From: Macrophomina tecta
Taxonomy: Eukaryota > Ascomycota > Dothideomycetes > Botryosphaeriales > Botryosphaeriaceae
Assembly (NCBI GenBank): GCA_024180945.1
Contig: JAKSGN010000006.1
Location: 3,348,001 to 3,412,000 of the forward strand
DNA length: 64,000 bases
Reading direction: 5' to 3'
Below, piece by piece: positions 12,617 through 24,198 of the stretch; the stretch's first letter is position 1; the number at the start of each line of letters is the position of its first letter. Below the pieces are notes generated by a model that was given only the letters and a program-made list of their open reading frames with translations, was not told where the DNA came from and ran no database searches. The position numbers were made by a program, and so were the translations under genes.

Positions 12617-13608
12617 ATTGCTTGCGAACGTGGGGCTTGTCATACGGACAGGAGCCAAAATTAATGATTTTTCTGGGCATGCTATGATATCAGGATAGCA
12701 TTCGGACGGCACGAATATCAGGAAGGCAGCAGTTCTATGTATGGGTTTGCTTGCTAGCGATTTTCAATTAGACAGTCTTGCTTCGAATGGAGATGGCGAG
12801 ACGGGACCTCCGAAAATTGACCCCACACGGCGCAGCCAGGCCACAAACTCCCTCACGATTCCCCAAGCCCCATTTGGAGATGAGTAGGGTAATTGGCAGT
12901 AGGTAGCTCAAAACTCTAGATGCAACCTTGCAGCAAATTCACTACTTTCCGCTGCGCACTCTCACACACACCTGCTTAAGCTGGTTGATCTTGTCCAGCT
13001 GATGAGGGCTGTCGCTGAGGCTGCTTGCGAGATGAGCTCGCAATGCACCTCCCTCGGCGCGCAATCCCCGAGTGGGCTGGCGGTCGACAAGGGTTTTTTT
13101 TTTCCTCTCCCGCGTCACGCCTTTTGCAATTGCCTCTCTCCGCCATTTGCTGTCCTCATTCTCTTCCTTTCACTTACGTCTCCTCGCGCCTCTACTTTTC
13201 CCGCGTCTGCGACCAAGCTCGCACTTTCACCTTCAGTCGCTCAAGCTGCTGCCTCAAGCCCTATCACGGCCGGCATTTGACGGGCCGCAGCGGCATGCGC
13301 AATGTATGGGATCTACCCAAGCTACTTCGCTTGCTGAACCACTCCATTGGCAGCGGCCGCTGGCCTCGAACCGGTCTCTTGGAGACGCCAGTCACACCAC
13401 AGCAAGACCACAGCTCGCGAAGCATCCCATTGGGAGGCCGGGATAAGGCGAGAGCAACGGCTGCAGAAAAACGGGACTGCGCGGATTCAGGGTTTGAGTC
13501 CATACGCCCCTTTTTTTTTGCGATCAAGCTCCGCCGTTGGAGACGTCAATGCCGTCTCTGGGGAACCGCGGGACGAGCCTGGAGTTTGCAATGGTTCCCG
13601 CCGTGTTG

Positions 13609-13629
13609 AAAAAAAAAAAAAAAAAAAAA
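13609..13629. repeat. A(21) homopolymer
   Basis: Run of 21 A. Similar runs occur at 14037-14059 and 55107-55128. No reverse-transcriptase remnant precedes any of them. Confidence 0.9.
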
Positions 13630-14036
13630 GGTAGAGAGGAAGAGCTCGGAGTGCAGGATTGTATGTTTGTACCGTGAACGACGACGGCTGAGATGGCATC
13701 AACAACCACGACGGGGCCCGTTCCGACAATTTGCGGCTCAGCCAGCTCCGAAATGGAAATTCTCTTAATGCCCTAGTGAGTGGACTGGAAAGCAGGCGTC
13801 ACGTACGGGATCGAGATTGTACCAGCCTTTCCGGAGGCCGTTTCCGCACCCCGTGGATAGGGAAAGTTCCACGGTCGTCATTGATGCTGGCGCTGGCCTG
13901 GGCCTCTAGCCTTACGTTCGGGCAGCGGATTATACCCGGACAAAGACTTTCGAGCAACGCTTGTGACGAAGTTGACTGCTTCACGATGCTCCTAGGGAAA
14001 TACCGGTATTGGTCATGGTTACACAGCTCTGAAAAC

Positions 14037-14059
14037 AAAAAAAAAAAAAAAAAAAAAAA
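14037..14059. repeat. A(23) homopolymer
   Basis: Run of 23 A followed by purine-rich sequence, 60 bases past the 3' end of the amidase gene on the opposite strand. Confidence 0.9.
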
Positions 14060-14119
14060 CGAAGGAAAAGAAAAAAGAAGAGCAAGATCATATTACATCT
14101 GCCCCGCTGACGGTTTGAG

Positions 14120-16007
14120 TCACTTCGACCCCTCCTTTGCCAACTTGAGCAAATCCACCCAAGCCCTCGGTCTCTGCCTCCCTCCGTCCAGACCCCCGCC
14201 ATTCAGATACGCCTCGACATCGTACCCAAACTCCAACAGCGCATCTTCGCTGCCCCACTCCCCCATCCCCATCAAGCCCACGGGTATCCTGCCCTCCCCC
14301 TCCACCGGATCAACGTATCCCACCGGCGCGCTCAGCGCCGGACACCCTGTGAAGTTCGCCATCCACACATACTCCATGCTCCGAATACTCATATTTGCAT
14401 CACTTACCCCGTGCTTCAGGTCCCCTGCTCCACCGCTAATATGCCACCCAGCATTCGGCGTCGTCGGCGTCACAATAACCATCCCAGGATGCTCGCGATA
14501 CAGGTGCGCGAGGTGCTGCATCAGCAGGGTGCGTACCTTCTGCGCCTGCAGCAGGTCAACGGCGCCGGCGCGCGAGCCAACACTGATGAGAACCTTGTTG
14601 GCGGGAGTGAGACCGGCAACGGAGGGGTGGCCCGAGGCGATCTCGGCGAGAATGGTGAGGGCGTGGGCGGATTGTCCGGAGGCTAGGAGCGGGATGTGGA
14701 TGTCGACGGTGCGATAGCCTTGATGGGAGACGAGGTGGTCGATGGCGCGCTGGATGGCGGCACGGACTGGGGGGTCGGCGCGGGAGAGCCAAGGTTGGCA
14801 GAGACCGAGAAGTTTGGGGCGGGCGGGCGAGGAGGTTGTCGTGAGGGCGGAGGGGAAGAGGGCGGAGGAGGCGTGGAGGGTGTCGGGGGTCGCCATGACG
14901 CGGTAGGCAACTTCGAGGTCAGCGACGTTGGCGGCGATGGGGCCAAGGACGCCGGTGGAGGCGGCGAGAGAGGGTGTAGGCCGGCCGGAGACGCGGCCAT
15001 GGGAGGTTTTGAGGCCATAGACGCCGCAGTAGTTGGAGGGGATGCGGATAGAGCCGCCGCCGTCGGCGCCCAGGGCGAAGGGAAGGAGGCCGGCGCCGAC
15101 CGCGTAGCCGCTGCCGCCAGAAGAGCCACCTGTGTAGTAGTGGGAGTTGTATGGGTTCAATGGTGTGCCGTGGTTGGGGTTGGGGTTATTGTTGGTCGTG
15201 TCGAGGCCGAGCTCGTGCATGGTCGTCTTGCCGACTATGATGGCGCCGGCGGCCTCCCATTGCTGGACACAGAAGGATGTCTCGCAGCGTCCGCCATTCG
15301 AGTGGTCTTGTGTTGTTCCAATGTGCTTCTTGTAGCCGGCTACGTCGACTTCATCCTTGACCGAGACGGGCACACCGTCAAGGATGCCCAGAGGCTTCCC
15401 AGCCTTGTAGCGCTCAGTCGAGGCCGCGGCCGCAGAGAGAATCAGATCATCGCGTAGCTCGACCCAGGCAGTAGCATGGAGAGTGGAATTCGGCTCGTTG
15501 CGACGGATCAAGGGTAGAAGGGCTTCGACAACGGCGGTCGGAGTGGTTTGACCGCTTTTGTAGAGCTCGTGGTAGTCGTAAACGGAGTAGAAGCGGCCGC
15601 TAGCGTCGGATGGAGGGGCGCGAGGACTTTCTGCCGCTGTCGGTGCTGTCTCGTCTGCGGAGGAGGGCTTGCTGTTGATGGGGATGACGGTAGGATCGTA
15701 GCGCGGGGCGACGTTTTCGAGTTCGGGGCGTCCGCGCAGGCGGTTGAAGCCGGTGTTGTTCCAGAGCTGGTTCTGTATGAAGCCTACGGACGAGATGCTG
15801 GAGAGGGGTGGGATGCGTTAGCGCCCATGCTGGTTCTGCTGGTGGCACAATAGTTCATGCGTACAGCGAAGCTCCGTAGTAGAGGGGCAGGCCTCGTACG
15901 ACGGGATTCTTGGGGGTATCAGGGTTCTTGTGAGGGATGTCGACATTCTTGGGGTCGGGATAGTTGAAGAACCGGGGCGCGTCTGCTTGCGCTCCGTTAC
16001 TAGGCAT
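14120..16007 (-). CDS. Amidase-signature hydrolase (GatA-like)
   Basis: Hydrolyses amide bonds through a Ser-cisSer-Lys triad. Start at 16007; exons 16007-15865 and 15797-14120, one 67-base intron, 606 residues. The Lys sits in 'GVPVSVKDEVDVAGY' (about residue 195), the amidase loop reads 'TGGSSGGSGYAVGAG', and the nucleophile Ser lies in 'ALGADGGGSIRIPSNYCG'. The first 130 residues form an extension with a low-complexity linker, as in fungal fatty-acid-amide or general amidases; there is no clear signal peptide. All catalytic elements are present. It is unlikely to be mitochondrial GatA, because no transit peptide and no GatB/GatC neighbour are seen; its substrate is unknown. Confidence 0.88.
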
Positions 16008-16724
16008 TTTCAATGTGTGCTGGCGGCGCCGCAGAGTGAGAAAGTGTCAACCGAGCTGGAGCTGGAGCTGGACCTGGACCTGCAGCTGGCCAGAGCTAGG
16101 ACCTTTAAGCTCCACTTGCCGGATCGGCTCGGCGCGGCATGGTTCGGCAAGCCCAAACATGCTCTTTGCCGCTGTGTCTCCCGTCCGCCGTAACCTTCAC
16201 GACGCTCTCTCGGTAAAACCTTCGATCAATGCGTATGCAGCTGCTCTTCTTTCCAAACCAATGGGGTAAGGCAGCCCGCATCACGGATGACCGCGAGATC
16301 TACCGGATGTTCAACACAAGGCCGCCAAGCGACGAGAGCCAGCCGCGTTCTGCGGAATAATTCGGCCTTCGATCACTGCGGAAGGGCAGCTGAGCTACTT
16401 ACTTCATATATATCATCCGTTTACGCCCGTCGGCATGCTTCAGCTTCCAGCGCGCAGTCTTCATCACGTGCATAGCATACTTCAAGCTCGGGGAGCTGTA
16501 TACCGAGAGTACCGAATTGGGACAATGAAGCGGCAGAAGCGGATTCGGCCTCTCAGATCCTCCCGCCGCGGCACCCTGGATATTCACCGCAAGTTGATCT
16601 AGGAAGCGAGGCCTTTGGGGTCAAGTGTGTAGTATTTTCGGCTCAACTACGTGCATTTCTTTAAATAGAGCTCCACAATATCCGGTAGCACCAACATCGG
16701 CATTCCTGCTGAACACTAATGCGG
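16008..16724. other. Amidase upstream region
   Basis: About 720 bases up to the first solo LTR target site. No open frame with family similarity, RNA gene or repeat was recognised. Confidence 0.4.
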
Positions 16725-16729
16725 CTCCT

Positions 16730-17165
16730 TGTTACGGCGCAGCCTCCACAGTATAGGGAATAAGGAAGGAAAGGACGTTCTGCGGGGAACTCCAAAGAAA
16801 AGAGGGGATCACGTGGCTCAGCACGTGAGTACCCAAGGACGGACCCACCGAGCCCTTACGAGCCGGGCTCACAACGGCTCACCTCGAGCCCTCTGGAGCT
16901 GGGCTCGCAACAGCACCACTAGATTGTATACACTTTCCTACTTGTATATAAACCACACTCCTTAGATAGCTTTGACCTTCGTGGTCAACTTCCATAACAA
17001 TTCAGCACATTGTTAGTAACACGGCCTTCGCACGCAGTGCTCAGTCTCATCACGTGTTCGACTTGCTCTCACCCTCTTCTTGTACCCACTCAAGGAAAAC
17101 CCCCTCGACAGGTTTTCTCCCTCTTTGGTGTTCGGATCCTTAGAGGCAGAGGCCCGCTCGTTACA
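16730..17165 (+). mobile_element. Solo LTR, copy 1 (436 bp) with target duplication CTCCT
   Basis: Begins TGTTACGGCGCAGCC and ends GCTCGTTACA, the TG...CA ends of a retrotransposon LTR. The five bases before (16725-16729) and after (17166-17170) are both CTCCT. A TATA box lies at 16945-16952 and E-box CACGTG motifs at 16810, 16822 and 17051. Two further copies occur in the window. No internal retrotransposon sequence (primer-binding site, gag, pol) adjoins it, so it arose by LTR-LTR recombination. Confidence 0.93.
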
Positions 17166-17400
17166 CTCCTCCTCCGCCGAAGGATTTAAATCCCGGAAAG
17201 ACGAGCCTCGTACCGTACAACAAGGCGGTGCGCCCCAACAGCCACCAACGTTGGTGGTCTGCTATTGACGTAAAGTGCTGAAATGCAAAGAATACAAATA
17301 CTCGGCTCGCCGCCCTGCTGTCAGTACCATTGTCAATTCACCATTGCGCAGTAGAACAGCCAGGATAGCTCATCACCCTCAGGAGCCTTTTCCACCGACA

Positions 17401-18450
17401 ATGATAGTATCCAAGCCCACCACCCTCATCTCAGCGGCAGCAGCAGCGGCCGCAGCCGGCCTGCTTGCCACCACCGCCAACGCGACACCTTTATTGCCCC
17501 GCGCGCCCGCGCTCGCCGCCGCGCAAACGCTCTACCAATTCCCCGACGGCACCTGGCTCGAGAACATCGCCGCGCGCCCGAATGGCAACCTGCTCGTCAC
17601 CGTCCTCTCGCCAGCCGGGCCGCCGGCTCGCCTCTACGAGATCGACCCCTCGTCTCCATCAGCGCCGCCCAACCTCGTCCACGCCTTCGACGCCTACGAG
17701 AGCCTCCTCGGGATCGACGAGGTCGCGCCCGATGTCTTCGCGCTGATCGCCGGCAACACAAGCACCCTGGGTCCGTACGCAATCTGGACGGTCGACCTGA
17801 GCAAGAGCGACGGCGGCGCCGCGGCGGAGAAGGTCGCGGACGCGCCGGGCGCGCAGGTCTTGAACGGGCTGACGGCGCTGCCGGGCGGTGCGGGCGTGCT
17901 GGTCACCGACACTTTCCTCGGAAAGGTGAGCCGCGTTGACCTTGCGGCCGGGGAGGTGATGGATGTATTGGCGGATGCGGAGACGATGACGCCGCCGACG
18001 GAGGGGAGTGTGCTGTTGGGTGTTAATGGCGTGCGGTTTGTGGAGCAGGGTGGGAAGTCGTGGGTGTATTATACGAATTCCGGGAAAGAGTTGTTTGCTA
18101 GGGTGGAGGTTGATGCGGAGACGGGGCTGGCAAAGGGCAAGTACGAGTTGCTGGCGAGAGGGCTGGCGGGCGACGACTTCGCGGTCAAGGATGGGTGGGC
18201 GTATGTGGCTGAGGGATGGAAGGAACGTGTTGTACGGGTGTCGTTGGTGCCGGGTGGTGGTATTGAGGTCGTTGTGGGTTCTGCGGATGAGTTGACGGTG
18301 GCGGGCGCGACATCTGCGGTGTTCGGAAGGAGAGAGGGTGTGGATGACGCGGTGTTGTATGTCGCGACATCTGGTGCGCAGGAAGTACCGGTCAACGGGG
18401 TTACGGAGGGTGGCAAGGTTGTCGCCGTGCATATTGGAGGTTGGCGGTGA
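17401..18450 (+). CDS. Secreted SMP-30/gluconolactonase-like six-bladed propeller protein
   Basis: Intronless gene for 349 residues. The ATG at 17401 is preferred over the upstream in-frame extension because it opens a clean signal peptide ('MIVSKPTTLISAAAAAAAAG', cleavage after about residue 25). The rest resembles the calcium-dependent phosphotriesterase superfamily: 'FPDGTWLENIAARPNGNLLV', 'LLGIDEVAPDVFAL', 'LNGLTALPGGAGVLVTDTF' and 'LLGVNGVRF' fit the propeller blades. Fungal relatives are often annotated as SMP-30/gluconolaconase/LRE-like domain proteins and some sit in secondary-metabolite clusters; no biosynthetic gene is next to this one. The gene stands alone between two solo LTRs of one family. 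Activity is unknown. Confidence 0.8.
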   Translation: MIVSKPTTLISAAAAAAAAGLLATTANATPLLPRAPALAAAQTLYQFPDGTWLENIAARPNGNLLVTVLSPAGPPARLYEIDPSSPSAPPNLVHAFDAYESLLGIDEVAPDVFALIAGNTSTLGPYAIWTVDLSKSDGGAAAEKVADAPGAQVLNGLTALPGGAGVLVTDTFLGKVSRVDLAAGEVMDVLADAETMTPPTEGSVLLGVNGVRFVEQGGKSWVYYTNSGKELFARVEVDAETGLAKGKYELLARGLAGDDFAVKDGWAYVAEGWKERVVRVSLVPGGGIEVVVGSADELTVAGATSAVFGRREGVDDAVLYVATSGAQEVPVNGVTEGGKVVAVHIGGWR

Positions 18451-21118
18451 TACTAAGAGGCGTCTTCTTCTGTGTGATAGACCAGGAATAGTTGGCTCAC
18501 GGCCTCGTACATATGTGAAATGACAACCGAGATATCTATATCTGACGCCGGATCTGAAAACGAAACGCAGTAATGTAAAGTGGAAGCTCTTTCGCAATCC
18601 ACGCGGAAAGAGATACAAAGGTGCATTGTAGGGCTCAATTGTTTTTTTAAAAAAAAAATTAGAGGAGACACAGATTGATTCGTGGCTTCCTTTGTAACAG
18701 TTGGATTCTACTGGCAAGGAGTAAGATCCATGACTGAGAAATTTGGGGCTCTCTATATTGGACTAGTTCTGATTCTTCATTTGGACCAGGCCGTTGACGA
18801 ACACTACAAGCGCCAGGCTTTGATATACAAGATGGCGTCGGGCAGGTTGCTGTCCTATATTTGCACTTAATGCTGGGTTGAAGCATTTGGAGCTTTATGG
18901 ATTAAGGCTCCGTTCCCGCGGAATAGCGAATGAGATTATTATGTGAGCGCCGCTATTAGCCAGCTCACGGACGTTAGCTGGACCAGAAATTACTCACATG
19001 TAGCGGTGAGAGCTCTCGGGGATAGTCGTCATCCTGGTACCTTGTTTGGAAGGCACAGGTCCCCGATAGAAGACCGAGATCTCCCATTGTACTCCGAGCA
19101 AAATACAATCGGAGATAATTTCATTTTAGGAAGATTGGCCGAAAGCTCCTGTCGATCTTGGAAAGTATCTACCTATAGCTTTGCACACGCCGAGATGATT
19201 ACTGGTGTCCGTGGGAGAGCAGAAGCATCAATTGCGTCACTTTAATACCAAGAGGATAGAACGCGGGGACGGGTCCGTATTTCGTGTTCGGAGCCTCCTA
19301 CCGACAATACTTCTCAGCAACCTAGCCTGTGCCTATTATATCTGAATTAATACTGTATCGCAGAACATCACCAAGCGCAGAAAAAGCTCTAAGCACGAAA
19401 AGAGGGGACGCCTCACTTGCCGTCACAAGTACACGTGCGTCGTCCTGACCCGCATTCCAAATCCGACGGATTACGGCAGACGCAAAAAGTGTCTTCAGAA
19501 CACTTTGCTGATACGCGGATCCTGCCAGAGGCTAAAGCTCGAATGTATTCGCGAGTTTTCCCGTTGCCTGTCTATAGCATCCAGGACTCACCCTTCAGAG
19601 GGAGGTACAGATGAAAACTCCATACTCTCTACGGAACCACTGGCAAATTCTGCTCTGACGGCAAGACGGAGCTGGCATTCTTCAGGAACTCGAGATAGCG
19701 TTAAATTAAGACATAGACGTCATGTCATGAGCTACTAAGTCTCGTTTTTGGCGGGTCTGCTAACAAAAGGTTATTCCGACAGTGTTTTCCTACCTATTCG
19801 TCTTCCTTGGAAGCTCTCCAATATGGCTCTTTACTGATACTCGAAACATTTTTACATTCGGTCATGGGAATCTCGCCCCTTATCAGATACACTCATTGCT
19901 TGCACGTCACAGTACATCACCACGTTCGACCCTACATACGAACTCACCATATTGTAGGCATGGTCGAATTCTATATCAAGTTAGCCAGGCATATTTCTTC
20001 CAGTTTGGATGACTTGCCTTGCGCAAAGCCAACACAGCCGCCTGCCTCGTTCTCATAACAGCGGAAGTATCCCTCGCATATCCTGCCCAGTTGTACTGGC
20101 ACCTGCTGCGTGTCAGCCAAATGATCACGTCCGCAAAATGACAAGGTACTGGTGGCGAAGCTCACCGGGGACCTGGTGTACTGAATAGGAGTCCGGAAGA
20201 CCAATGGCTCCTTCGAAATTTTCCGTACCACGATATCTTGGGCAGTATGACTCTGGGCATCAAGCCGTTCATCCGCGGGAGCGATCTCGAAGGAACCGAT
20301 GGTGTTATGGATCACGTACCTCGGAATGGAATCAGAGATACTCGCTCTCACTTCCAAAATCAGTTTCGTCGACCTTCATTCGAATTACGACATCCCTAAC
20401 TAGAGTTCGAGTTTATAATCTTATAACATCTCAGACTGGCGGGGTTCTGTTCCCGTGATAGGCCACTCGTCTCTACCCTTGCTTACTGTATATAAATTCA
20501 AATTTTGGAGTATATTTTATCTATAGGTAACTGAGTTCTAGACCCTTACCATGCATGACACATGTAGGGGTGTATGCAATAACGCCACGCGATATTGCAT
20601 GGACTAACCTATAGCGAGTTTACGGCCGATATGAGCGCTGCATATGCTGACAAGCCTAGGGAAAAAACAATCATAGGCCTGCCTACGGACGCGGAATCGA
20701 CGTGGACCAAGAGCGGTAACAGGGATCTTCGGTCCCTGACGTGCCTGCGTTCTTTGAAAGCATCAACCGGTCGCCGGTCCGCCAAATGGGGCGGACTTTG
20801 ACCAGGATTCAGCCCCATTTGACGTCTTGTTGTTACGAACGCGCCTCTGTATATACAGTTGTTGGGGCAAGCCAGCCAATAGTCTGGTTATTGCTGTCCA
20901 CCCTGTCGACCAACCGGCTACTCGCGGTCGGCGGGAGGCTGGTCGAATGGCTGTGCAACAACGACTGAAACCCAACACGGTCGACATGCTATAACACTTG
21001 TATTGCATATGACTGGCTGGGAGAGATTACACCACCATGCGCACATCCCCACGGGGCGTAATCTGAGAAGCGGGGGCGCGGGGCGTGGAGAGTCTATATC
21101 AATACTGACGTGGTCTTC
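18451..21118. other. Gene-poor, AT-richer region
   Basis: About 2.7 kb. Frames are short and stop-rich. One minus-strand frame at 19971-20357 (128 codons, six Cys in its second half) is the only one with any protein-like character, but it has no family match that I recognise. The stretch probably contains old degenerate repeats. Confidence 0.4.
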
Positions 21119-21123
21119 AAAAC

Positions 21124-21598
21124 TGTTACGGCGCAGCCTCCACAGAAAGGGTATGATGACCCTGGGAAGAGATGCGAGAATCCGAGCAGTGGGGCGAAGC
21201 GCCGTACGAAGAGAACTCACGTGCCAGAAGTCACGTGAGACCTACTTGTGCCCTTAGGCAACGGCACACCAAGAGTGCCCCCAATGGACGGCACAGCATG
21301 CCCTTACGAAACGGCACACAAAGCCCTCGTATGCCGAACACACGACGGCTTTACCAGATTGTATACACTTTCCTACTCGTATATAAACCACGCTCTTTAG
21401 ATAGCTTTGACCTTCGTGGTCAACTTCAATAACAATTTAGCATATTGTTAGTAACACGGCCTTCGCACGCAGTGCTCAGTCTCATTACGTATTCGACTTG
21501 CTCTCACCCTCTTCTTGTACCCACTCAAGGAAACCCTCCGACAGGTTTTCTCCCTCTTCGGTGTTTGGATCCTTAGAGGCAGAGGCCCGCTCGTTACA
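21124..21598 (+). mobile_element. Solo LTR, copy 2 (475 bp) with target duplication AAAAC
   Basis: Same TGTTACGGCGCAGCC start and CGCTCGTTACA end as copy 1, flanked by AAAAC at 21119-21123 and 21599-21603. TATA box at 21380-21387. The segment after the first 23 bases differs completely from copies 1 and 3 until ATTGTATACACTT, after which all three are nearly identical. Two CACGTG motifs lie at 21218 and 21232; the one conserved downstream in the other copies has become TACGTA here. Confidence 0.93.
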
Positions 21599-21663
21599 AA
21601 AACCTATTAGACTACCCGCCTTCAAATAAAGACTGACGCATATTTGCCATTGCCTTTCACTCC

Positions 21664-22077
21664 ATGGTACTCCGAACATCCTTTTTTGCAATGACTCTTT
21701 CCGCCGAAGCAATCATCAGCATTGTATCCGTGGTCGTACAAGTTACCGCGCTAGTTGTTGGCCACTACTTCGGCAGGGATAGGGTGAACGGTAAGTCAAA
21801 CCCCTTCCAAACGGGGTTTCTTCCATGGTCGCCCCCGTTACTCAAGTTCCCATAGAATTGAACCGCTGGCGCATAGTTATGCGTGCAGAAGCAAGAGCAT
21901 GGGTTATGGACTTCGAGGAGAACAATGCACTCCAGCCTGGGCCGGCGCCGGGTGAGTACCTCGCACATGCCTTCAGATAGTGACTGACCGCATATAGGGA
22001 TGTTAGTCGAGATCAGAGACGCCATCCTGAGACAGATCCGAGCAATCAGGGACCTCGTTGCCAGAGTGTTTGTGTGA
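21664..22077 (+). CDS. Small single-pass membrane protein of unknown function, two introns
   Basis: Three short exons splice cleanly: 21664-21790, 21856-21951 and 21998-22077, giving 100 residues, or 91 if the second ATG (21691) is used. Both introns are GT-AG (GTAAGT and GTGAGT donors); the second has a CTGAC branch site 13 bases before its acceptor. The second ATG is preferred, giving 'MTLSAEAIISIVSVVVQVTA', a start style I associate with small fungal membrane proteins. One hydrophobic helix (residues about 5-25) is followed by a charged helix with 'NRWRIVMRAEARAWVMDF', a Pro-rich turn and a basic amphipathic C-terminal helix. No family can be named. It starts 65 bases after a solo LTR and converges on NPR2. 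Confidence 0.6.
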
Positions 22078-22265
22078 CATCCTGATAGGAGAACAATAAT
22101 ATCTGGCGGATGCAATAAACACTATGCTGAGCGGCATCGCAGAAGAGTTCTGCTATTTAGCGAAGATCGATTATACACTTACCAAGCCTAATATTCTCCT
22201 TGGGTATCTTTCAATCCATCATGGAGATGCGCCATACGCCTTGTTCAGTACCCATCACATTTCTT

Positions 22266-24198
22266 TCACCGGTTAACAACCAGCACATCTCCGAATCCCT
22301 TCTTCATCTTCGCCAACACCTCCCGCTCACTCATGCCTAGCTCCGTACAAACCTCATCAAAGCAGTGCAGTCCATCCAAATACCTTGCCAGCGGCAACTC
22401 CCTGCCATACCCTCCGCCCCCACCGCTTCCTCCACCTGTTGCCGCCTCGACATCGCCTCTAGCACCATCCTCCGCATCCGAATCCACGCGCCATGGGCTG
22501 TTATACCCATTATGCCCCCTCCACCTCGCGCCATGCAGGTGATCGTACCCGTCATAGCTCGCTGTCGTGCCGGCCAGTGCTCCCGCACTGGTCGTGATCG
22601 CGTATTTGTGCACGCGATACAAGAACCCCTTGATGACGCCAAAAGTGACGAGACGCCGCACGTCGATGTGCGTGAGGAGAGTCGAGTTCTCGAGGACCCA
22701 GGCGCGCAGGGTGACGCCCTGGCGCATGCTGCTGTAGAGCTGGATGAGGGTGTCGGCGCCGACGACGGGCTGGTTAGGGGCAAGGACGAGGTTGGTGGTG
22801 GCGAAGGTGGGCGCGGTGGAGGAGTGCGTGCCCATGGTCGAAGAGCGGTGGGGCCGGTTTTGCAGGAACGAGGTTTGCGTCGGGCTGCCAGCGGCGGTGG
22901 TGGTGTTCGAGGTGCCGAGGGTGCTCCCGATGCTGACTTTGCGCGCGTGGCCGTGGGGGGGCTTGTGCGAATCGCGGCGGAGCTCTTCGGGTAGGATGGA
23001 CTCGCCGCCCATGGAGGCGTCGAGAAAACGGGGAATGCGGACGTAGCGCGCGCATTCAGCGAGGGCGGCTTCGTCGGTGAAGAAGTGCGCGATGAAAGGG
23101 GTCGGAGCATACATAGCACCAAATTGGAAGATATCTAATAGCACCACGCAATCATAGTAGACTAGATGCTGGATCGCCTTACGAGTAAGGCCAAGGTCCG
23201 TGTCGGCGAGCTGGGATATGAACGATACGGAGTTGATGCCGTCAATGTAAGGGAGGATTCGTGTGAGGGTAAGATCCGATGACAGAGTAGCGCATCGATT
23301 GCTGAAAGAATGGGGGTTCATGGCGGTAGGTGCGGTATACATCTCAAGATCGATAGTCAAAAGTGGGACATGCCAGGCATTCACCGGCGCTGGGGGTAAT
23401 CGGGTCGGAAAGAGCTTAAGGTTTATCGTGTTCGAGTCGTCTGGCAGCTCTGGTTAAGTAACATTGCAGCTCGCAGGTCTACTGCTCGAGGTTTAAACTT
23501 ACCAATTGGGATCATGCACTCGCAGTAATTATTGAGGTCCTCCAGTATCATCTCACAGAGCGCATAAACTTTACTGCTCATACCAACCTCAGTCGGCTCG
23601 TCCAAGCTGAGCCCATCTAGGCCCAGTGACCTCACCGACTGGCTTTCACTCACGCTCTCCGCGACCGACGCCGCCCTTTCCACCCTCTTGATCCCCAGAC
23701 CTACACTGGACGTCCGCCCCGGATCACCCAGCGCGTCCCACGGTATGTCCTTCTCCTCCTTGCTCAAGAAACTGCCTTGCTCCTCCAGGTTGCGCAGTAG
23801 CTTACCCAGCTTCCGCACGACGCTCGCATAGCTATTCCAATCCAGTAGATCCTCCTCGACGACCAGGGCGAAGTTGAAGATGAACTGGTTGCGGTCGTAC
23901 TTGCCCTCGTAGTTGTTGATGCAGACGGGGTAGCCGATGATGCGGTAGTGGTTGGCGCAGACGGTGATGAGGCGGTCGCAGAATTCCTGCCGCGGGATCA
24001 CGTACTCGGAGACTTCGCTGAAGCTGAAGTAGGGGGCTGATTGTGCGCACGGCGCGGACGAGGGCGTGATTGAGCCATCGGGCACTTGGTGCAGCACACG
24101 GGATCCTGAATCGGAGGTCAGCGGTGAGTTCGTTGGGAGGCTGCGCGACGCGTACCTTTCTCGGGATGAAATCGCGTATAGAAGATGCCCTTTATCAT
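22266..24198 (-). CDS. npr2: Nitrogen permease regulator Npr2 (SEACIT/GATOR1 subunit)
   Basis: Part of the Npr2-Npr3-Iml1 complex that inhibits TORC1 when amino acids are scarce, acting at the vacuole. Start at 24198; exons 24198-24156, 24105-23503 and 23449-22266, joined in phase, 609 residues. Diagnostic N-terminus 'MIKGIFYTRFHPEKGSRVLH' (across intron 1), followed by 'YVIPRQEFCDRLITVCANHY', 'DRNQFIFNFALVVEEDL' and 'NAWHVPLLTIDLE'. The C-terminal winged-helix region ends 'CFDEVCTELGMSEREVL'. A low-complexity insert rich in Ser, Thr and His separates the core from the tail, as in other filamentous fungi. The usual intermediate lengths match. Intact. Confidence 0.93.

Larger units (their letters stand above)
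12617..14119. other. Convergent intergenic region with two long A tracts
   Basis: Some 1.5 kb between the 3' ends of the Ran and amidase genes. It contains uninterrupted runs of A at 13609-13629 (21 bases) and 14037-14059 (23 bases) and T runs near 13091 and 13511. No coding or RNA gene can be supported. Confidence 0.5.

Noticed and set aside
13491..13501. GGTTTGAGTCC resembling a tRNA B box
   Set aside because: No matching A box and no cloverleaf stems could be drawn around it.
13609..14059. Long A tracts as poly(A) tails of LINE-like insertions
   Set aside because: No reverse-transcriptase remnant or target duplication was found next to them; plain homopolymer expansion is simpler.
16730..21598. 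A complete retrotransposon or composite element bounded by two LTRs around the SMP-30-like gene
   Set aside because: Each LTR has its own perfect target duplication (CTCCT and AAAAC), so they are separate solo insertions; no gag or pol sequence lies between.
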